NCBI GenBank assembly: GCA_945859915.1
Contig: CAMAPF010000021.1
Location: forward strand, 1,199,501 to 1,263,500
Direction of reading: 5' to 3'
DNA length: 64,000 nt
Origin: Cuscuta epithymum
Lineage: Eukaryota > Streptophyta > Magnoliopsida > Solanales > Convolvulaceae
This document shows positions 32,114 to 43,655 of the stretch, piece by piece. How positions within the stretch are numbered: the stretch's first letter is position 1; each line of letters starts with the position of its first letter. A model generated the notes under the pieces. It had not been told where the DNA came from. It was given only the letters and a program-made list of their open reading frames with translations, and did not search any database. The translations under genes were made by a program, and so were the position numbers.

Positions 32114-35100
32114 ATGTCTTCGGCGTCGATTTCCTCCATGGCCGTAGGTTTCGCGCAGCCATCTTCTTCTGCTGCCGCGATGCAGACCTCGCCCCAGGCC
32201 TCATCATCGTTGACTTCCTCCTCTCCAGCGCCGGCGACTTCTTCCTCCTGGACATCCCCTGCCTTCACCGCCGTGCAGCAGTCATCTTCCTCCTCTGGCC
32301 CGATTTTCAGCACCTCTGAAATTGGAGCTTGGGTGCCGCCTGTCTTTACCTGGACACCCACACCGCCACAACAGTCACTTCCTGCGTTTTCAGGCGCTCT
32401 TGGCGGATTTTCAGCAGAGTCCACTTCCCTGTTTGCTGGACAGAGCTTTGCGAGGCATCCAGGCCAGGCTCCCCTGTTTTCCGGTGGTCTTGGAGGTTCT
32501 TCAGCAGAATCTGCCTCATTGTTTGCTGGCCCGACATTCGCCAGAAATCCGGGCACGACTCCATTGGTTTTGCCCGGTCCTATTGCTCCACGAGCGGCTG
32601 CACCTCCCGGTCCAGGTTCTACATTGACTGATTTAGTTAAAAATATTGGTCTGTCTGCCCTTAATATTACCAATATTGTTACTACTAAATTGACTGTTGT
32701 GGAAGATTACCTGTCTTGGCGCACTCAATTTGAGTCTTTTCTGGTGTCCAATGGTTTTTTGGGTATTATTGATGGTTCGCTCACTGCTCCTCCCCCTTAT
32801 ATTTTTGATGCCTATCACCACGAAACCCTTAATCCGGATTATTGTAATTGGTTAAAAATTGATCAAACTGTCCGCTCTTGGTTATTTGCTACTTTGTCTC
32901 GTGATGTGTTAATAGAGGTGCGTGATTTAAAGAATGCTTCCGCTATTTGGGATCGTTTGGAATCCCATTTTATGTCTGCTAGCCTTGCTCGGTCCATGGA
33001 ACTGAAACGGCAGTTGACTCAGTCTCGAAAGAGTCCTACTCAGTCCATGGATCACTATCTCAGGGACATCAAAATAATTGCTGATAATTTAGCTATGATT
33101 AATGATCCGGTTGCTCCCCGTGAACTTTTCAAGACAATCTTACTTGGTTTGGGCCGAGATTACGAGTCTCTTATTACCTCAGTTGGTCTTTTTCCGGAGA
33201 GCTTCACGTTTCAAAAGCTGCGCACATGTTTGATTGAAAAGGAACAAACTTTACAGTATATGCGGTCAATGGAAGAACCCCTTCAGGCTCAGGCCTTTGC
33301 TGGACAGGCCCAGGCAGCGGGACAACCTCCTCAGGCAGCCGGGCAGCCGCACAGGGGGCGAGGACAGCGCGGTCGAGGTGGCCGCGGACAGCGAGGACGC
33401 GGTGGCCGCGGGCAGCGTGGCCGCGGATATGGCCCACCTCATCCTGGTCACGGTTATGTACCATCATATGGCTATGCCGCACCACCATCAGGCTACTTTC
33501 CAGGGGGTGCGCCTCATGCTGGCATTCTTGGGGCTCCGGGATCGGCAGGTATGTCTGTTCGGTCAAATTTTTATACTTATGCTTTATCTGCTTCTTTTAC
33601 TAATCGTGGCTATGCAGGCTCTTCCTCAGTTGAAGGGAACTCTGTCCCCCCTCCTATAGTCTGTCAAATTTGCTATGCTCCAGGTCACCCCGCATCTACA
33701 TGTCCGTCTCGTTTTGTTCAGCCGGCTACACCTGCTCTTGCTGCTACAGCTCCTGAAGCTTCTGACATAGTGTGGTATCCTGACTCAGGTGCCTCGGCGC
33801 ACATGACTCCTCATCCAGGTATTTTGACACATAAATCCTTTTCTCCCAACTCTCGTTCTATTATAGTAGCTAATGGTACAACTCTCCCTGTTATGCACAC
33901 TGGTCAAGTCACTTTGAATTCCTCACCTCGACCCCTTCACTTGAAATCTGTTCTCCATGTTCCTAACATTCAATATAATCTTTTGTCCATTCAAAAATTG
34001 TGTGCTGATAATAATTGTACGGTAATTTTTGATAAAAATTGTTTTTCTGTAAAGGACATAACAACGGGGGCGGTTCTTCTTCGAGCATTCAGTGATAATG
34101 GAGTCTATCCCGTTCGCCAGCCGGCACCTCTACCTGTTGCTTTGTCTGCTGTTTCCCTTTCCATTTGGCATAATAGATTAGGACATTGTGGTACTCGTAT
34201 TTTAGATCAGCTCCGTCTGAATAATTTAATTTCTGGCACTTCAGCTACTTTTACTGATTGTATTCCTTGTCGTTTAGGAAAATCACAACGGTTGCCCTTT
34301 AATAAAGTTTTTCACAATAGTCCTTGTGCTTTACATATAATTCATTCTGATGTTTGGCAATCTCCCGTTTTATCTCATCTTGGTTATAAATATTATGTCT
34401 GCTTTGTGGATGATTTTTCTCGTTTTACTTGGTTATATCCCATGCGGCGCAAGTCTGAGGTTATCACTCATTTTCAGCATTTTAAATTAATGACTGAAAA
34501 TTTACTTGACCGCAAAATTAAGATTTTTCAGAGTGATGGAGGGGGTGAATTTGATAATTTTAATATGCGAAATTTTTTTGCTGATCATGGCATACTTTTT
34601 CATAAATCTTGTCCTGAAACTCCACAGCAAAATGGCGTGGCTGAACGCAAGCACCGTCATTTACTTGAACTGGCGCGTACTATGCTCATCACCGCTAATT
34701 TGCCAGCCACGTTTTGGGTTGATGCTATTCTTACTGCCACTTTTATAATTAATCGGCTACCCTCTCCTACTCTACATGGTTTGTCTCCGTTTGAAAAATT
34801 GTTTCATACTAAACCTGATTTATCTGGAATGCGTGTTTTTGGGTGTGCTTGTTTTCCTAATTTCAATGCCTCTTCGGCAAATAAATTGTCGCCCCGATCT
34901 GTTCAGTGTGTTTTCTTGGGATATGCGTCTGAATATAAAGGGTACCGTTGTTTTGATCCTATTTCTGGTAAGGTGTATATTAGTAGGAATGTCAGGTTTT
35001 TGGAGCATGTTTTTCCTTATTCTGTCTTAACCAGTACCACGATGCCTCCATCTACTTTGTCAATTCAGTCTGCCCCTTTAATCTCCACTCCTTTTAGAGA

Positions 35101-37048
35101 TTTGCCCCCAGATCATGCCCATACTCCCTTTTCTTTAACCCTGCAGCCAAACCCATCTCCCAGCCATGTTTTGAGCATTGACCAGCCTCTGCCGTCCCCT
35201 GTACAATCTGCCCAGCACTCCCCACTAGGCTCTGGCAGCCCACCAACAACTCCAGCCACTCCAGACCATTCATCTGCAAGCAGCAGTAACCCAGACCTCT
35301 CATCCGTAAGCAACAGCAACCCCGAATCACCCCAATCTTTTGCCCAGACAGTTTCCCCACCGGCCAACAGCAGCTTCCCCACCATCCATGCTACTTCTTC
35401 CGCCCCGGTTACCAATGTTCACCCCATGCAAACCCGAGCTAAATCGGGAATTCTTAAACCCAAAACAATTTTTAATTTAAATACAGTTGTCAGCACACCC
35501 GACCCCACTTCTTTTTCTATTGCTAATAAACATCTTAAGTGGCGAGCAGCGATGGCTGAGGAATTTAATGCACTTATTTCTAATCGCACATGGGATTTAG
35601 TACCATTTGATGCTAGAAAAAATGTTGTTGGGTCTAAATGGATTTATAAGACAAAATACTTGGCTGATGGGTCTGTGGATCGCTACAAAGCACGGTTGGT
35701 TGCTCAGGGGTTTAATCAGCAGGCAGGTATTGATTTCACTGAAACTTTTAGTCCTGTTGTTAAACCTACTACTGTTCGTCTTGTTCTCACTTTAGCTGTG
35801 TCATTTGGGTGGTCTATACGCCAACTTGATGTTAAAAATGCTTTTCTTCATGGTCATTTAACTGAAGAAGTTTACATGCGTCAACCACCTGGTTTTGTCC
35901 ACCCTCAGTTTCCCCATCATTTGTGTCGGCTTCGCAAAGCCATTTATGGTCTTAAACAGGCACCTCGTGCTTGGTTTCATCGTTTTAGTAGTTTCCTCCT
36001 TTCTCATGGCTTTGTATGCAGCCGGTCTGATAATTCTCTGTTTATTTTTCGGCGTCAATCTGATGTTATATACCTGTTGCTTTATGTTGATGACATTATT
36101 GTTACAGGTAATTCTTCTGCATTAGTTACTCATTTTTTGTCTCTTTTAGCTAAGTGTTTTGCGATGAAGGATCTAGGCGATTTGCATTTTTTCTTGGGGA
36201 TACATGCTAGTCGTACATCTACGGGCCTGTTTCTTTCTCAGCATAAATATGTCTCAGATCTCCTTCATCGTTTTCACTTACATACTCTAAAACCTGTTCG
36301 TTCTCCCCTGCCTAGTCGTACTAAACTTTCTCTTACTGATGGAGAGCTTCTTGCTGATGCCACGGAGTACAGGAGTATGGTAGGTGCATTACAGTATTTA
36401 ACTTTGACTAGACCAGATATTACCTTTGCTGTACACCTGGTTTCTCAATTTATGCATGCACCTCGTACTTCACATATGTTGGCTGTTAAGCGTATTTTCA
36501 GGTATCTTCAGGGAACATCCATGCATGGCCTCCTTTTACAGAAGTCTCAGGCGTCTCCTGTAATTACTGCTTACTCTGATGCTGATTGGGCTGGATGTCC
36601 GGATACAGGTAGGTCCACCTCTGGTTATGCGATATTTCTAGGACCGAATCTCATCTCCTGGAAGTCCAAGAAGCAACCCACAGTTTCCAGATCCTCCACT
36701 GAAGCTGAATATCGTGCTGTGGCTTTTACTGTTCAAGATACACTTCATATTCGGGCTGTTTTGTTTGAGTTGGGGTTTCCAGTTCGGGAACCTACTACCT
36801 TATTTTGTGATAATGTCTCTGCTTCGTATCTTTCGGTTAATCCTATTCAGCATGCTAGGAGTAAGCATATTAACATTGATTATCATTTTGTGCGCGAGCG
36901 GGTGGCCCATGGTGATCTTTGTGTCAAATATGTTCCTACACAGGCTCAGCTGGCAGATATTTTTACTAAGTGCTTGTCTCCACAACGTTTTACTCTTCTT
37001 CGTGACAATCTGCGCATTCTTTCCCCTGCACAGCTTGAGGGGGTGTAA
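32114..37048 (+). CDS. gag-pol: Copia Gag-Pol polyprotein (1644 aa)
   Basis: One open frame. Pro/Ser/Ala-rich N-terminus, then a UBN2-type Gag core (about 190-400). An Arg-Gly run near 412-440 is probably RNA-binding, and a zinc knuckle CQICYAPGHPASTC lies at 517-530. Protease DSGAS is at 557-561. Integrase has a zinc region about 680-730 and catalytic D746, D808, E844 with 35-residue spacing. Reverse transcriptase spans about 1170-1420 with YVDD at 1324-1327. RNase H is about 1480-1620 (SDADWAG, SSTEAEY). The stop codon lies inside the 3' LTR (nucleotides 3-5 of the LTR). The start at 32114 is the first ATG after the primer site. All catalytic residues are present. Particles form in the cytoplasm and integrase works in the nucleus. 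Confidence 0.96.
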   Translation: MSSASISSMAVGFAQPSSSAAAMQTSPQASSSLTSSSPAPATSSSWTSPAFTAVQQSSSSSGPIFSTSEIGAWVPPVFTWTPTPPQQSLPAFSGALGGFSAESTSLFAGQSFARHPGQAPLFSGGLGGSSAESASLFAGPTFARNPGTTPLVLPGPIAPRAAAPPGPGSTLTDLVKNIGLSALNITNIVTTKLTVVEDYLSWRTQFESFLVSNGFLGIIDGSLTAPPPYIFDAYHHETLNPDYCNWLKIDQTVRSWLFATLSRDVLIEVRDLKNASAIWDRLESHFMSASLARSMELKRQLTQSRKSPTQSMDHYLRDIKIIADNLAMINDPVAPRELFKTILLGLGRDYESLITSVGLFPESFTFQKLRTCLIEKEQTLQYMRSMEEPLQAQAFAGQAQAAGQPPQAAGQPHRGRGQRGRGGRGQRGRGGRGQRGRGYGPPHPGHGYVPSYGYAAPPSGYFPGGAPHAGILGAPGSAGMSVRSNFYTYALSASFTNRGYAGSSSVEGNSVPPPIVCQICYAPGHPASTCPSRFVQPATPALAATAPEASDIVWYPDSGASAHMTPHPGILTHKSFSPNSRSIIVANGTTLPVMHTGQVTLNSSPRPLHLKSVLHVPNIQYNLLSIQKLCADNNCTVIFDKNCFSVKDITTGAVLLRAFSDNGVYPVRQPAPLPVALSAVSLSIWHNRLGHCGTRILDQLRLNNLISGTSATFTDCIPCRLGKSQRLPFNKVFHNSPCALHIIHSDVWQSPVLSHLGYKYYVCFVDDFSRFTWLYPMRRKSEVITHFQHFKLMTENLLDRKIKIFQSDGGGEFDNFNMRNFFADHGILFHKSCPETPQQNGVAERKHRHLLELARTMLITANLPATFWVDAILTATFIINRLPSPTLHGLSPFEKLFHTKPDLSGMRVFGCACFPNFNASSANKLSPRSVQCVFLGYASEYKGYRCFDPISGKVYISRNVRFLEHVFPYSVLTSTTMPPSTLSIQSAPLISTPFRDLPPDHAHTPFSLTLQPNPSPSHVLSIDQPLPSPVQSAQHSPLGSGSPPTTPATPDHSSASSSNPDLSSVSNSNPESPQSFAQTVSPPANSSFPTIHATSSAPVTNVHPMQTRAKSGILKPKTIFNLNTVVSTPDPTSFSIANKHLKWRAAMAEEFNALISNRTWDLVPFDARKNVVGSKWIYKTKYLADGSVDRYKARLVAQGFNQQAGIDFTETFSPVVKPTTVRLVLTLAVSFGWSIRQLDVKNAFLHGHLTEEVYMRQPPGFVHPQFPHHLCRLRKAIYGLKQAPRAWFHRFSSFLLSHGFVCSRSDNSLFIFRRQSDVIYLLLYVDDIIVTGNSSALVTHFLSLLAKCFAMKDLGDLHFFLGIHASRTSTGLFLSQHKYVSDLLHRFHLHTLKPVRSPLPSRTKLSLTDGELLADATEYRSMVGALQYLTLTRPDITFAVHLVSQFMHAPRTSHMLAVKRIFRYLQGTSMHGLLLQKSQASPVITAYSDADWAGCPDTGRSTSGYAIFLGPNLISWKSKKQPTVSRSSTEAEYRAVAFTVQDTLHIRAVLFELGFPVREPTTLFCDNVSASYLSVNPIQHARSKHINIDYHFVRERVAHGDLCVKYVPTQAQLADIFTKCLSPQRFTLLRDNLRILSPAQLEGV

Positions 37049-37164
37049 TAGTGTAGTTTTAATATTATTATTATTGTGGAACTCTTTATGTAATTATAAC
37101 TCTTTTGTCTATATATATATCTGCCAGGGCTACCATAAGGGTTAAGCCTGATATTATTCTCACA
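37044..37164 (+). repeat. 3' LTR of short-LTR Copia (121 bp)
   Basis: Begins TGTAATAGTG and ends CTCACA. Preceded by the polypurine run TTGAGGGGG. Followed by TTAAC. Confidence 0.93.
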
Positions 37165-37169
37165 TTAAC

Positions 37170-39735
37170 AACACTCTAAAAAAATCAAAACAACCATTTT
37201 AATGAAGATCGGCTTGATCTTAATTTAAAATGATAGTCTCTATTTTAAACTCTAAAATTACACTTCTATTTATATTGTTTTTGAACAAAAGCTATATACT
37301 ACGTACTATATTAGTAAAATCAGTAACCCAATAAGGAAAATCCAACATTGAGCCTTATGGGATAAGATAGGTGGGAAATTGGTCAGTAAGGACTTGGAAA
37401 AACAAATGTTCCAAACACCACTGCAAAATTGATTGCCTTGCAAATCATGGAGCTTTATCATTACCATTAGCAGATGATGGAGACTTTAGTGTTAAGCCGC
37501 TGGGGTTATTTTTTTGGATACATCGGAAAGTACTCACAGTTCTACTCCATTATGCTTTCCTTCATCTTCCAACTACTCACAGGTCTACTCCGTTACTTTC
37601 ATGTTGTAAGTCATATTAGTACTCAAGGAGCCAAAACATGATCACCTCACCAATCGACAAACAAAGACTGCATATCGTAACTCTCCATACATTATCGATC
37701 ACTCTGAGCTTTTTCTTCGGTGAAGAATGTAACTTCCATCCAACCCACGAGAATGGTGCTTATATCATGGAAGCATTAGGTGGAGATGTGGAGTAATCGA
37801 TCCCTTCACCCCACATTATAGAGAGAGCTTCCTAGCAGATTAATGGCACAAAATCGCATGTTATGATGGAATACTAATGTTTATATATTTAAATATGGTT
37901 TTTAACATACTAATGTTTAAAACCTAATGTTATGGTTTAGAAATATGGTTTTAAAGGTTAAAACAATATACTTCCAATAAAACTATTTCTTAAAGATAAG
38001 CTAACAACTTTATTATTTTTAAAAACTTATCTAAAAGCAGAGATTAGAAGCCCCAAAAGAATATATTGTAAAGATCAAATATTGATAACAATTTATTGCA
38101 GATCCTACATGAGTAATCCAATGCAAAATTTCTCCGGTATATATATGTCACTGAAGCATCAAACCTTATGATTTTCATATCAATGTGTACTTTGTAAGTT
38201 GTGAATGCTCATTTGGTACTAATTAATGTTATGCTCATTTTTTAAATGTCATATCAATGCATATTTCAAAAGTATCATATTACATTAGAATCGCATATTT
38301 AAATTAATAGGAGTAGATAATAGATATAATTTAATAAGTTTTTATAAAAGAAAATAATAGAAAAAGAAAAGAAGAGAAGACATGAAGCAGAAATCGTTAT
38401 ACTCGTTGTGAGTCTCTTAATACTCAATAAAATAGGTCAGATACTCACCAAATGTACAATATTGCTCATTTTGCGTAAGCCGTGAGTTTTTGCTTAAATT
38501 ACAAAAGTGCCACCGAAAAAAATGGTTTGTACTGCTTATTGGACTGTCTTCTTAATTGGGTCGGATGTACATACATCCAGTTGTACAATATAGGCACTCA
38601 GGGTTGGGGGGACATGCTAATACTCGTAATAGCTCATTTCAACAGATTTGTAAGGGTTCTACTGGTGGATAATTAATCCAGGCCCATTGAGAATATCTAT
38701 TTTAATTGGGATTGATTTTCCCAAAAAAAAATGATTACCGACAACTAAATCTTTGTCACCATATATTAAATTTATGTAGAGTATTAATTATATACATAGT
38801 AATACTTTGTATAAAATGTAACATCTTTTCTTTTCATCTTTTATCTTTATTTTTGTCGTATATGTGTCATTAATAATTTTTACATAGTAATACTTTGTAT
38901 AAAATGTTCAAAATAATACCCGTATTTTTCGTCCGAATTTTTGTATTAGACAACGTATTATACACATATACGTATTTACACGTTTTTTAAAAGTCAACGT
39001 TTTTTTCAATGAATTTTTGACCATTTATTCATTCATGTTACTGAATAAAATGCGTACGTTTTAAACCTCGTTTAATTCCCGTACCGTATTTAACTAACTA
39101 GGATTATAACCGAAGCGATTGCATTGGATGAATCTACCAAGAATATGCCTAAATGATACTGTTATTTTTCGTGTATGGACTCAAGTGATGTGTTGAAATA
39201 GTCGAATGGATTTAAACATTTTCTCACAAATATTGGTAAATCATATTGAATATATTTCATTTTACGTTAAATTTTATTATCATACATAATATAATTTTAA
39301 ACAATTAAATTAAATTTCAAGTTCGATTTTTTTCTTTCAATTTTGACTCAACGTGATTGTACATGTGTAACTTCACCAACCGTGCATCATACGGGTGCTC
39401 TACTTTAAAGTTCAAACGGTAAACCCACGCCCAAGGTGGGAACAATAGTCTAGATATTCTGTTTGCAGTTTTCAATTAAGTATATAAAAAATTGTATACG
39501 GAGTAATATAAAAAAATATTAAATGTTCTTTGTTAAAAATACTACGTAGATTTATAAAAATATAAAAATAATATTAAATGTTCTTTGTTAAAAATAGATT
39601 TATAAAAATATAAAAGTATAAAACTTATCATTCGTACATAAATTACGCTCCATATTGATCAAAACTATTTGTGAAAGTTTACCACCGTTGAATTGAAATC
39701 GTCAAATATGTCAAAGTTTTAAGGACATGGATATT
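37170..39735. other. AT-rich intergenic DNA, no gene recognised
   Basis: About 2.6 kb without a convincing coding frame. Near 39379 the phrase ACCGTGCATCATACGGGTGC is the kind of hairpin seen at Helitron 3' ends. Around 39530-39620 a block with AATATTAAATGTTCTTTG is repeated. Confidence 0.45.
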
Positions 39736-39740
39736 TTATA

Positions 39741-39921
39741 CTACCTCCGTCCCTTAAAACTTTGGCAAAGTTGACCGGCACGGAGAACTGTGTGAATGAG
39801 GTTTGTGCAGAGGAGAGAGAAATAACAGAAACCACAAACTAATTGATTAAAGGGAAAACGACAATTTTTTTGGGACGTCCTAAAAAGGAAAAATAACAAA
39901 GTTTTAAGGGGCAAAATGGAG
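39741..39921. mobile_element. Stowaway MITE
   Basis: Left end CTACCTCCGTCCCTTAAAAC, right end GTTTTAAGGGGCAAAATGGAG, TA on both sides. 181 bp, non-coding. Confidence 0.85.
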
Positions 39922-41632
39922 TAATAGATAAGAAGTATTTATTTTTAAGTGATTGATTTTATATGTGAAAGAAAAAGTTAATGATATTGCCTTTGAATAG
40001 CGGTGGATCAGTTTGGTCTGGAACGGGTTTTGGTAAAACCAAGGAACAGCCCTATAATCTAAGGTTGTGAAAATTAAAACTAAAACAAGGACTATTTTAT
40101 TCGGTCCAAGTCGTGTTTTCAATATCTTGGGTTAATGTCGAGCGAGAAATCATCATGTCGTCCATTTATATTTATCGCTCGAAAATACAAGTCACACAAA
40201 ATAACACAAATATTAGTCTCCAAAATCACCAACAAACCAAATCCATTTTTTATATTTAGTATGTTTAAAATAATGGGGGTTTCCAATTATGTAAGGCAAT
40301 TTTCTCGGGTATATTGATTAGGTTGTTGGGTTATGGATTAAGAGATCACAAGTGCGACCGATTTTCGGATTTTGTCGGGTAATTTTTGTTCAGGCTATCT
40401 AAAAGGAAATTACCTAGAGCGCCAAGAAATTTCAAACCAAATTAAGGTCGGTTTGCGGTTTCAATTAGGTATTTTCATCCCGTGCATCACACGGGTGAGC
40501 ATAATAGGTTTTCAATTGTTTTTTTTCTTTCTAATTTGAGTAAAACTTCGCCCTTTAAATTTCACCAACCGAGCATCGCACTAGAGTTGTACTTATTTTT
40601 GAATTAAGAACTACTATAAATTCTACCTATTGAATGTGTTTCGAAAGTTATTGTGCTTAAATGATAACATTACTTTTTATATACGTACTCAGCTAACATT
40701 TTCTCACAAATTCATATTTGAGTATTGTTTAATAATGCCATAACACACTTTCATATATTTGCACACACCCCTGATTTGCCAATTTATTTGGGCAATTCGT
40801 GTAAAAAATGCAATTCGTATAAATGCATAGTCACCTTATTACTTGAGATGTTTATACTTAGACTTATTTCAGTCTCAGGCCAAACCAAACTTAAACAAAT
40901 CAGACCAGACCATATTTGCATATTAGAAATAGTAGAAGCACCTATTTGAACATTTTTTTTCACAAATTTAGATTCAAGTATAAATCAAGAATGACATAAC
41001 ACACTTTCACATATTTTACTCCCATATTTTACCTATTTAGAGAGACAATTTGTCGAAAAAATGAAATTCGTGTAAATTTATAGTCACCTTATTACTTAGT
41101 CATTATAAATAATTCACCTTCAATTATTTTATATAAACCTTTGAATGAAAAAATGGCAAAATCATTCGCGCATCGCAAGGTGAATTACTAGCAAACCATT
41201 TTACTAAAAGAAATGATTTAGACATAAATTAGTGTGAGCTAAAATGTGTTGATTCCTAAGCATTTCTATTAACAACTTCAAATGTTAGTAGCCATTGTGG
41301 TGCATTGATTTTGTTGTTGAAAATGCCTTTTTTAGTCATATTCAACATTATAGTGCATGATGCATAATACTATAAAAACTTTATGTAGTATAACTTTATA
41401 TGGTATGTAGTATAACCTTTTTAGTCATATTTGATCAATTAGAATTACAAGTTTAGTTTATTTCACAATAAACTTGATTAAAACTAACTACACATGTGGA
41501 TTTTCACCAACCATGCATCGCACGAGCATTTAACGCATTTCCTCTAACGTGGGACTCTTTCAATAGTACATGTATTGTATAACTATGTACATTTTTAGGA
41601 AAGAAATTACCAACCATGTGATGCACGATCAG
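39922..41632. other. Helitron-derived AT-rich region
   Basis: No gene. Holds several copies of a hairpin-like phrase of the type CCGTGCATCGCACGGG, usually after TTTCACCAAC or TTTTCATC: near 40483, 40563, 41168, 41507 and 41613. A block around 40690-40840 is partly repeated at 40960-41100 (TTTCTCACAAATT, CATAACACACTTTCA, TAGTCACCTTATTACTT). This looks like piled-up non-autonomous Helitrons. Confidence 0.5.
41168..41191 (+). mobile_element. Helitron-type 3' terminus
   Basis: A short GC hairpin (CGCGCATCGCAAGG) is followed by an A/T-rich tail ending CTAG at 41188-41191. This matches the Helitron 3' end (hairpin about 10 bp before CTRR). The matching 5' TC end was not located. Confidence 0.45.
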
Positions 41633-42349
41633 TGACGTGCACTTTGTCGTGATGTGCACTCAAAATAATAATACAATACAACACTTATACATAGTATAGC
41701 GTAGTAAGGTTCGTATCCGCAGGGAAAGAAATACTTCTCTTTTTATAACTAGTAATAAGGGGTGTTTTTAGATTTGTTGTTGAAGAACTTTTTAGAATAT
41801 TAAAACACAAAGATGAACGAGTTATGTGGGTTAATTAATGAGAAGAAGACTTGGTTTTGCTTTTATCCACTTAATGAAATGTTTGTCGATCCCGGTTATA
41901 TCTTTAACTATCTTCCTCTCGAATACTCAATCGAGGAGTATATCCAGTTCATCGAGGGTAGTTATTAATAACGAGATGCGTTCATTAATAAAACTTACTA
42001 TCGAGTCAATATAGAACAAGCGCCGTATATTAACTTGATAGTAGCAATAAACTTAAGATGAAAACGATTGAGATTGATAAAATCAACACAAGCGGTTTAT
42101 TGGTTAATCAATGTAATTAATTCCCCTTAGATTATTAACCATGAGATGCATGCATTAATAATCCAAGTTTACTACCGTGAAAGGACCGAATTAATAACAA
42201 GCGTATTAATAGACCGATTCTAGTATTAATTAATATATGAAACAAAACTAGTTGATCCTTTAATTTAAGTAATGTTCAAAATATTAATATGAAATATGAA
42301 TATGAATTAATTAATACTCAAGAAAGAATATTAAAGAAGATGAATCCTA

Positions 42350-42490
42350 CTATGGTTAATATCAAGATGTTAACTAATTGTCATCTTAGTAACACTCCCC
42401 GATATTAACGTAGAGGAAGAAATAACTATTACTATAACTAATGTCAAGATGTTAACTAATTGTCATCTTAGTAACACTCCCCAACATTGA
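42350..42490. repeat. Tandem repeat in the solo LTR, two units
   Basis: A unit of about 80 bp holding TCAAGATGTTAACTAATTG and TCATCTTAGTAACACTCCCC occurs twice in direct order. Confidence 0.8.
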
Positions 42491-42717
42491 TATAGAAATA
42501 GTATTTAAAGGAAGAATTAATATTCAAGAAAGAAGATTAAAGATAATAACTCACAACTTACAAATTCATTAAGCTTCAAAGGAGCAAAACCAAGATGGAA
42601 GAGTTTAGCTCCTCATTTGGAGACTAAACATGCTATAAAAATATAAAAGAAATACTATTCTAAACTGAGCTTAAGAGTATGGAAGAAGGGATTATTAAAA
42701 GTGAAGGAAAATGGGGC

Positions 42718-42725
42718 TATTTATA
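42718..42725 (-). promoter_or_regulatory. TATA box of the solo LTR
   Basis: TATAAATA on the minus strand. The clustered palindromes ACCCGACCGGGT lie 20-230 bp upstream of it. Confidence 0.55.
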
Positions 42726-42739
42726 GGTGTTTTTCAACA

Positions 42740-42960
42740 CCTTTGGCCGGGTACCCGACCGGGTAAAGTGCCCACCCGACCGGGTGCATGTCAAAATCAA
42801 ATATCTTCCACGTTTTGGCGATCTTCGGCACGTTCTGGTGTTTCGGGTCAAGTCGGACCCGACCGGGTGAAATACCTCACCCGACCGGGTGATGTAATTT
42901 CCTGAGTACCTGCATCTGTTAAATCAGACCCGACCGGGTGAAGTGTCTGACCCGGCCGGG
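42740..42960 (-). promoter_or_regulatory. Cluster of ACCCGACCGGGT near-palindromes
   Basis: At least six copies of ACCCGACCGGGT or the variant ACCCGGCCGGGT in about 220 bp, at about 42746, 42774, 42857, 42882, 42928 and 42950. The surroundings are AT-rich, and the array sits directly upstream of the LTR TATA box. This looks like a repeated protein-binding site. Confidence 0.6.
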
Positions 42961-43185
42961 TCTGTGCACCTGGATATTTTTCTTCTTCTTTTCACTTCTT
43001 TTCCTTGCCAATAACTCTACTACTACTTTACAACTTACTAAAAATGATTAAAATCAATTACAAACAAATGAAGATGATTGCTTAAAAACTAACTAAAAAC
43101 GGTAAACAATCCACACAGAATAAATATAAAAACATACATTTATGCACTACAAACTAGTGCATATCAATCAGTCAATGAGATACAA

Positions 43186-43370
43186 ATGTACTATGACTAT
43201 AAATACATTTCTGTGTGTGAGTCTTTTTGGCGCATATTTGTGTTTGAAATTCAATATAAAACCCCAACAGTTAAACCTTTGAGCTTCCATTTGCGGGAAG
43301 AACAAAGTGTCGTCTTTCACGAAGATCGATCGGCCTCTGGATTCAGAGATTCAGGCATGTTCAGTTAAGT
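43186..43370 (+). pseudogene. Helitron (PIF1-like) helicase fragment
   Basis: A 60-codon frame with YISVCESFWRIFVFEI and then LSFHLREEQSVVF. This matches a conserved stretch of plant RepHel proteins just before the PIF1-type helicase domain (consensus idea: Y.S..EA.WRIF.F.I......V..L..HL..EQ.V.F). Only this piece is left. It is not preceded or followed by further helicase motifs. It begins 15 bp after the solo LTR duplication. It shows that an autonomous Helitron once supplied this region. Confidence 0.75.
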
Positions 43371-43655
43371 ACAGTATGTTCACAGCATGAATGGAGGCCA
43401 ATAAAAAGTACCTGAAAGTAATGTTTTAGCATTGTGAGCACATCGATTTCAATGTATATTTACAATGTTATGGTTTTAACGTATTTGTTGGATGTTTTTG
43501 ATCTTTTAAATAATGCTTAGTAATCTCATTTTGACCATAACATGATAAGTGAGTTTTGTTTAATGCTTTGATGTATATCAGTATTACACGAACATCAATT
43601 GATACTGTGATATGAATAACTAAGCACACAAAAATTTGAAACTAAAATTCCTAAA

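Larger units (their letters stand above)
31949..37164 (+). mobile_element. Intact short-LTR Copia retrotransposon (Ale/Retrofit-like), 5.2 kb
   Basis: Two LTRs of only 119 and 121 bp, a Met-tRNA primer site, one uninterrupted gag-pol frame and a polypurine tract. The 5-bp duplication is TTAAC (31944-31948 and 37165-37169). The LTRs differ by one substitution, plus a missing TG at the outer end of the 5' copy. An open frame and near-identical LTRs mean a recent, probably coding-competent insertion. Assignment to the Ale/Retrofit lineage rests on the very short LTRs and is inference. Confidence 0.95.
41633..43166 (-). mobile_element. Solo LTR, 1534 bp
   Basis: Ends TGACGTGCACT and AGTGCATATCA are near inverted repeats with TG...CA termini. 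A 5-bp duplication ATCAG flanks it (41628-41632 and 43167-43171). No internal region remains, so it results from LTR-LTR recombination. Orientation is minus, judged from a TATAAATA on that strand at 42718-42725 and from a CCGCAGGGAAAG-type block near the other end. It contains an internal tandem repeat (42350-42490) and clustered GC palindromes (42740-42960). Confidence 0.88.

Noticed and set aside
32107..32673. 188-codon minus-strand frame over the Copia gag start
   Set aside because: Antisense shadow of the GC-rich N-terminal gag. No protein family recognised.
41628..43171. Full LTR retrotransposon instead of a solo LTR
   Set aside because: Only one LTR with matching ATCAG on both sides. 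No second LTR or internal coding region near.
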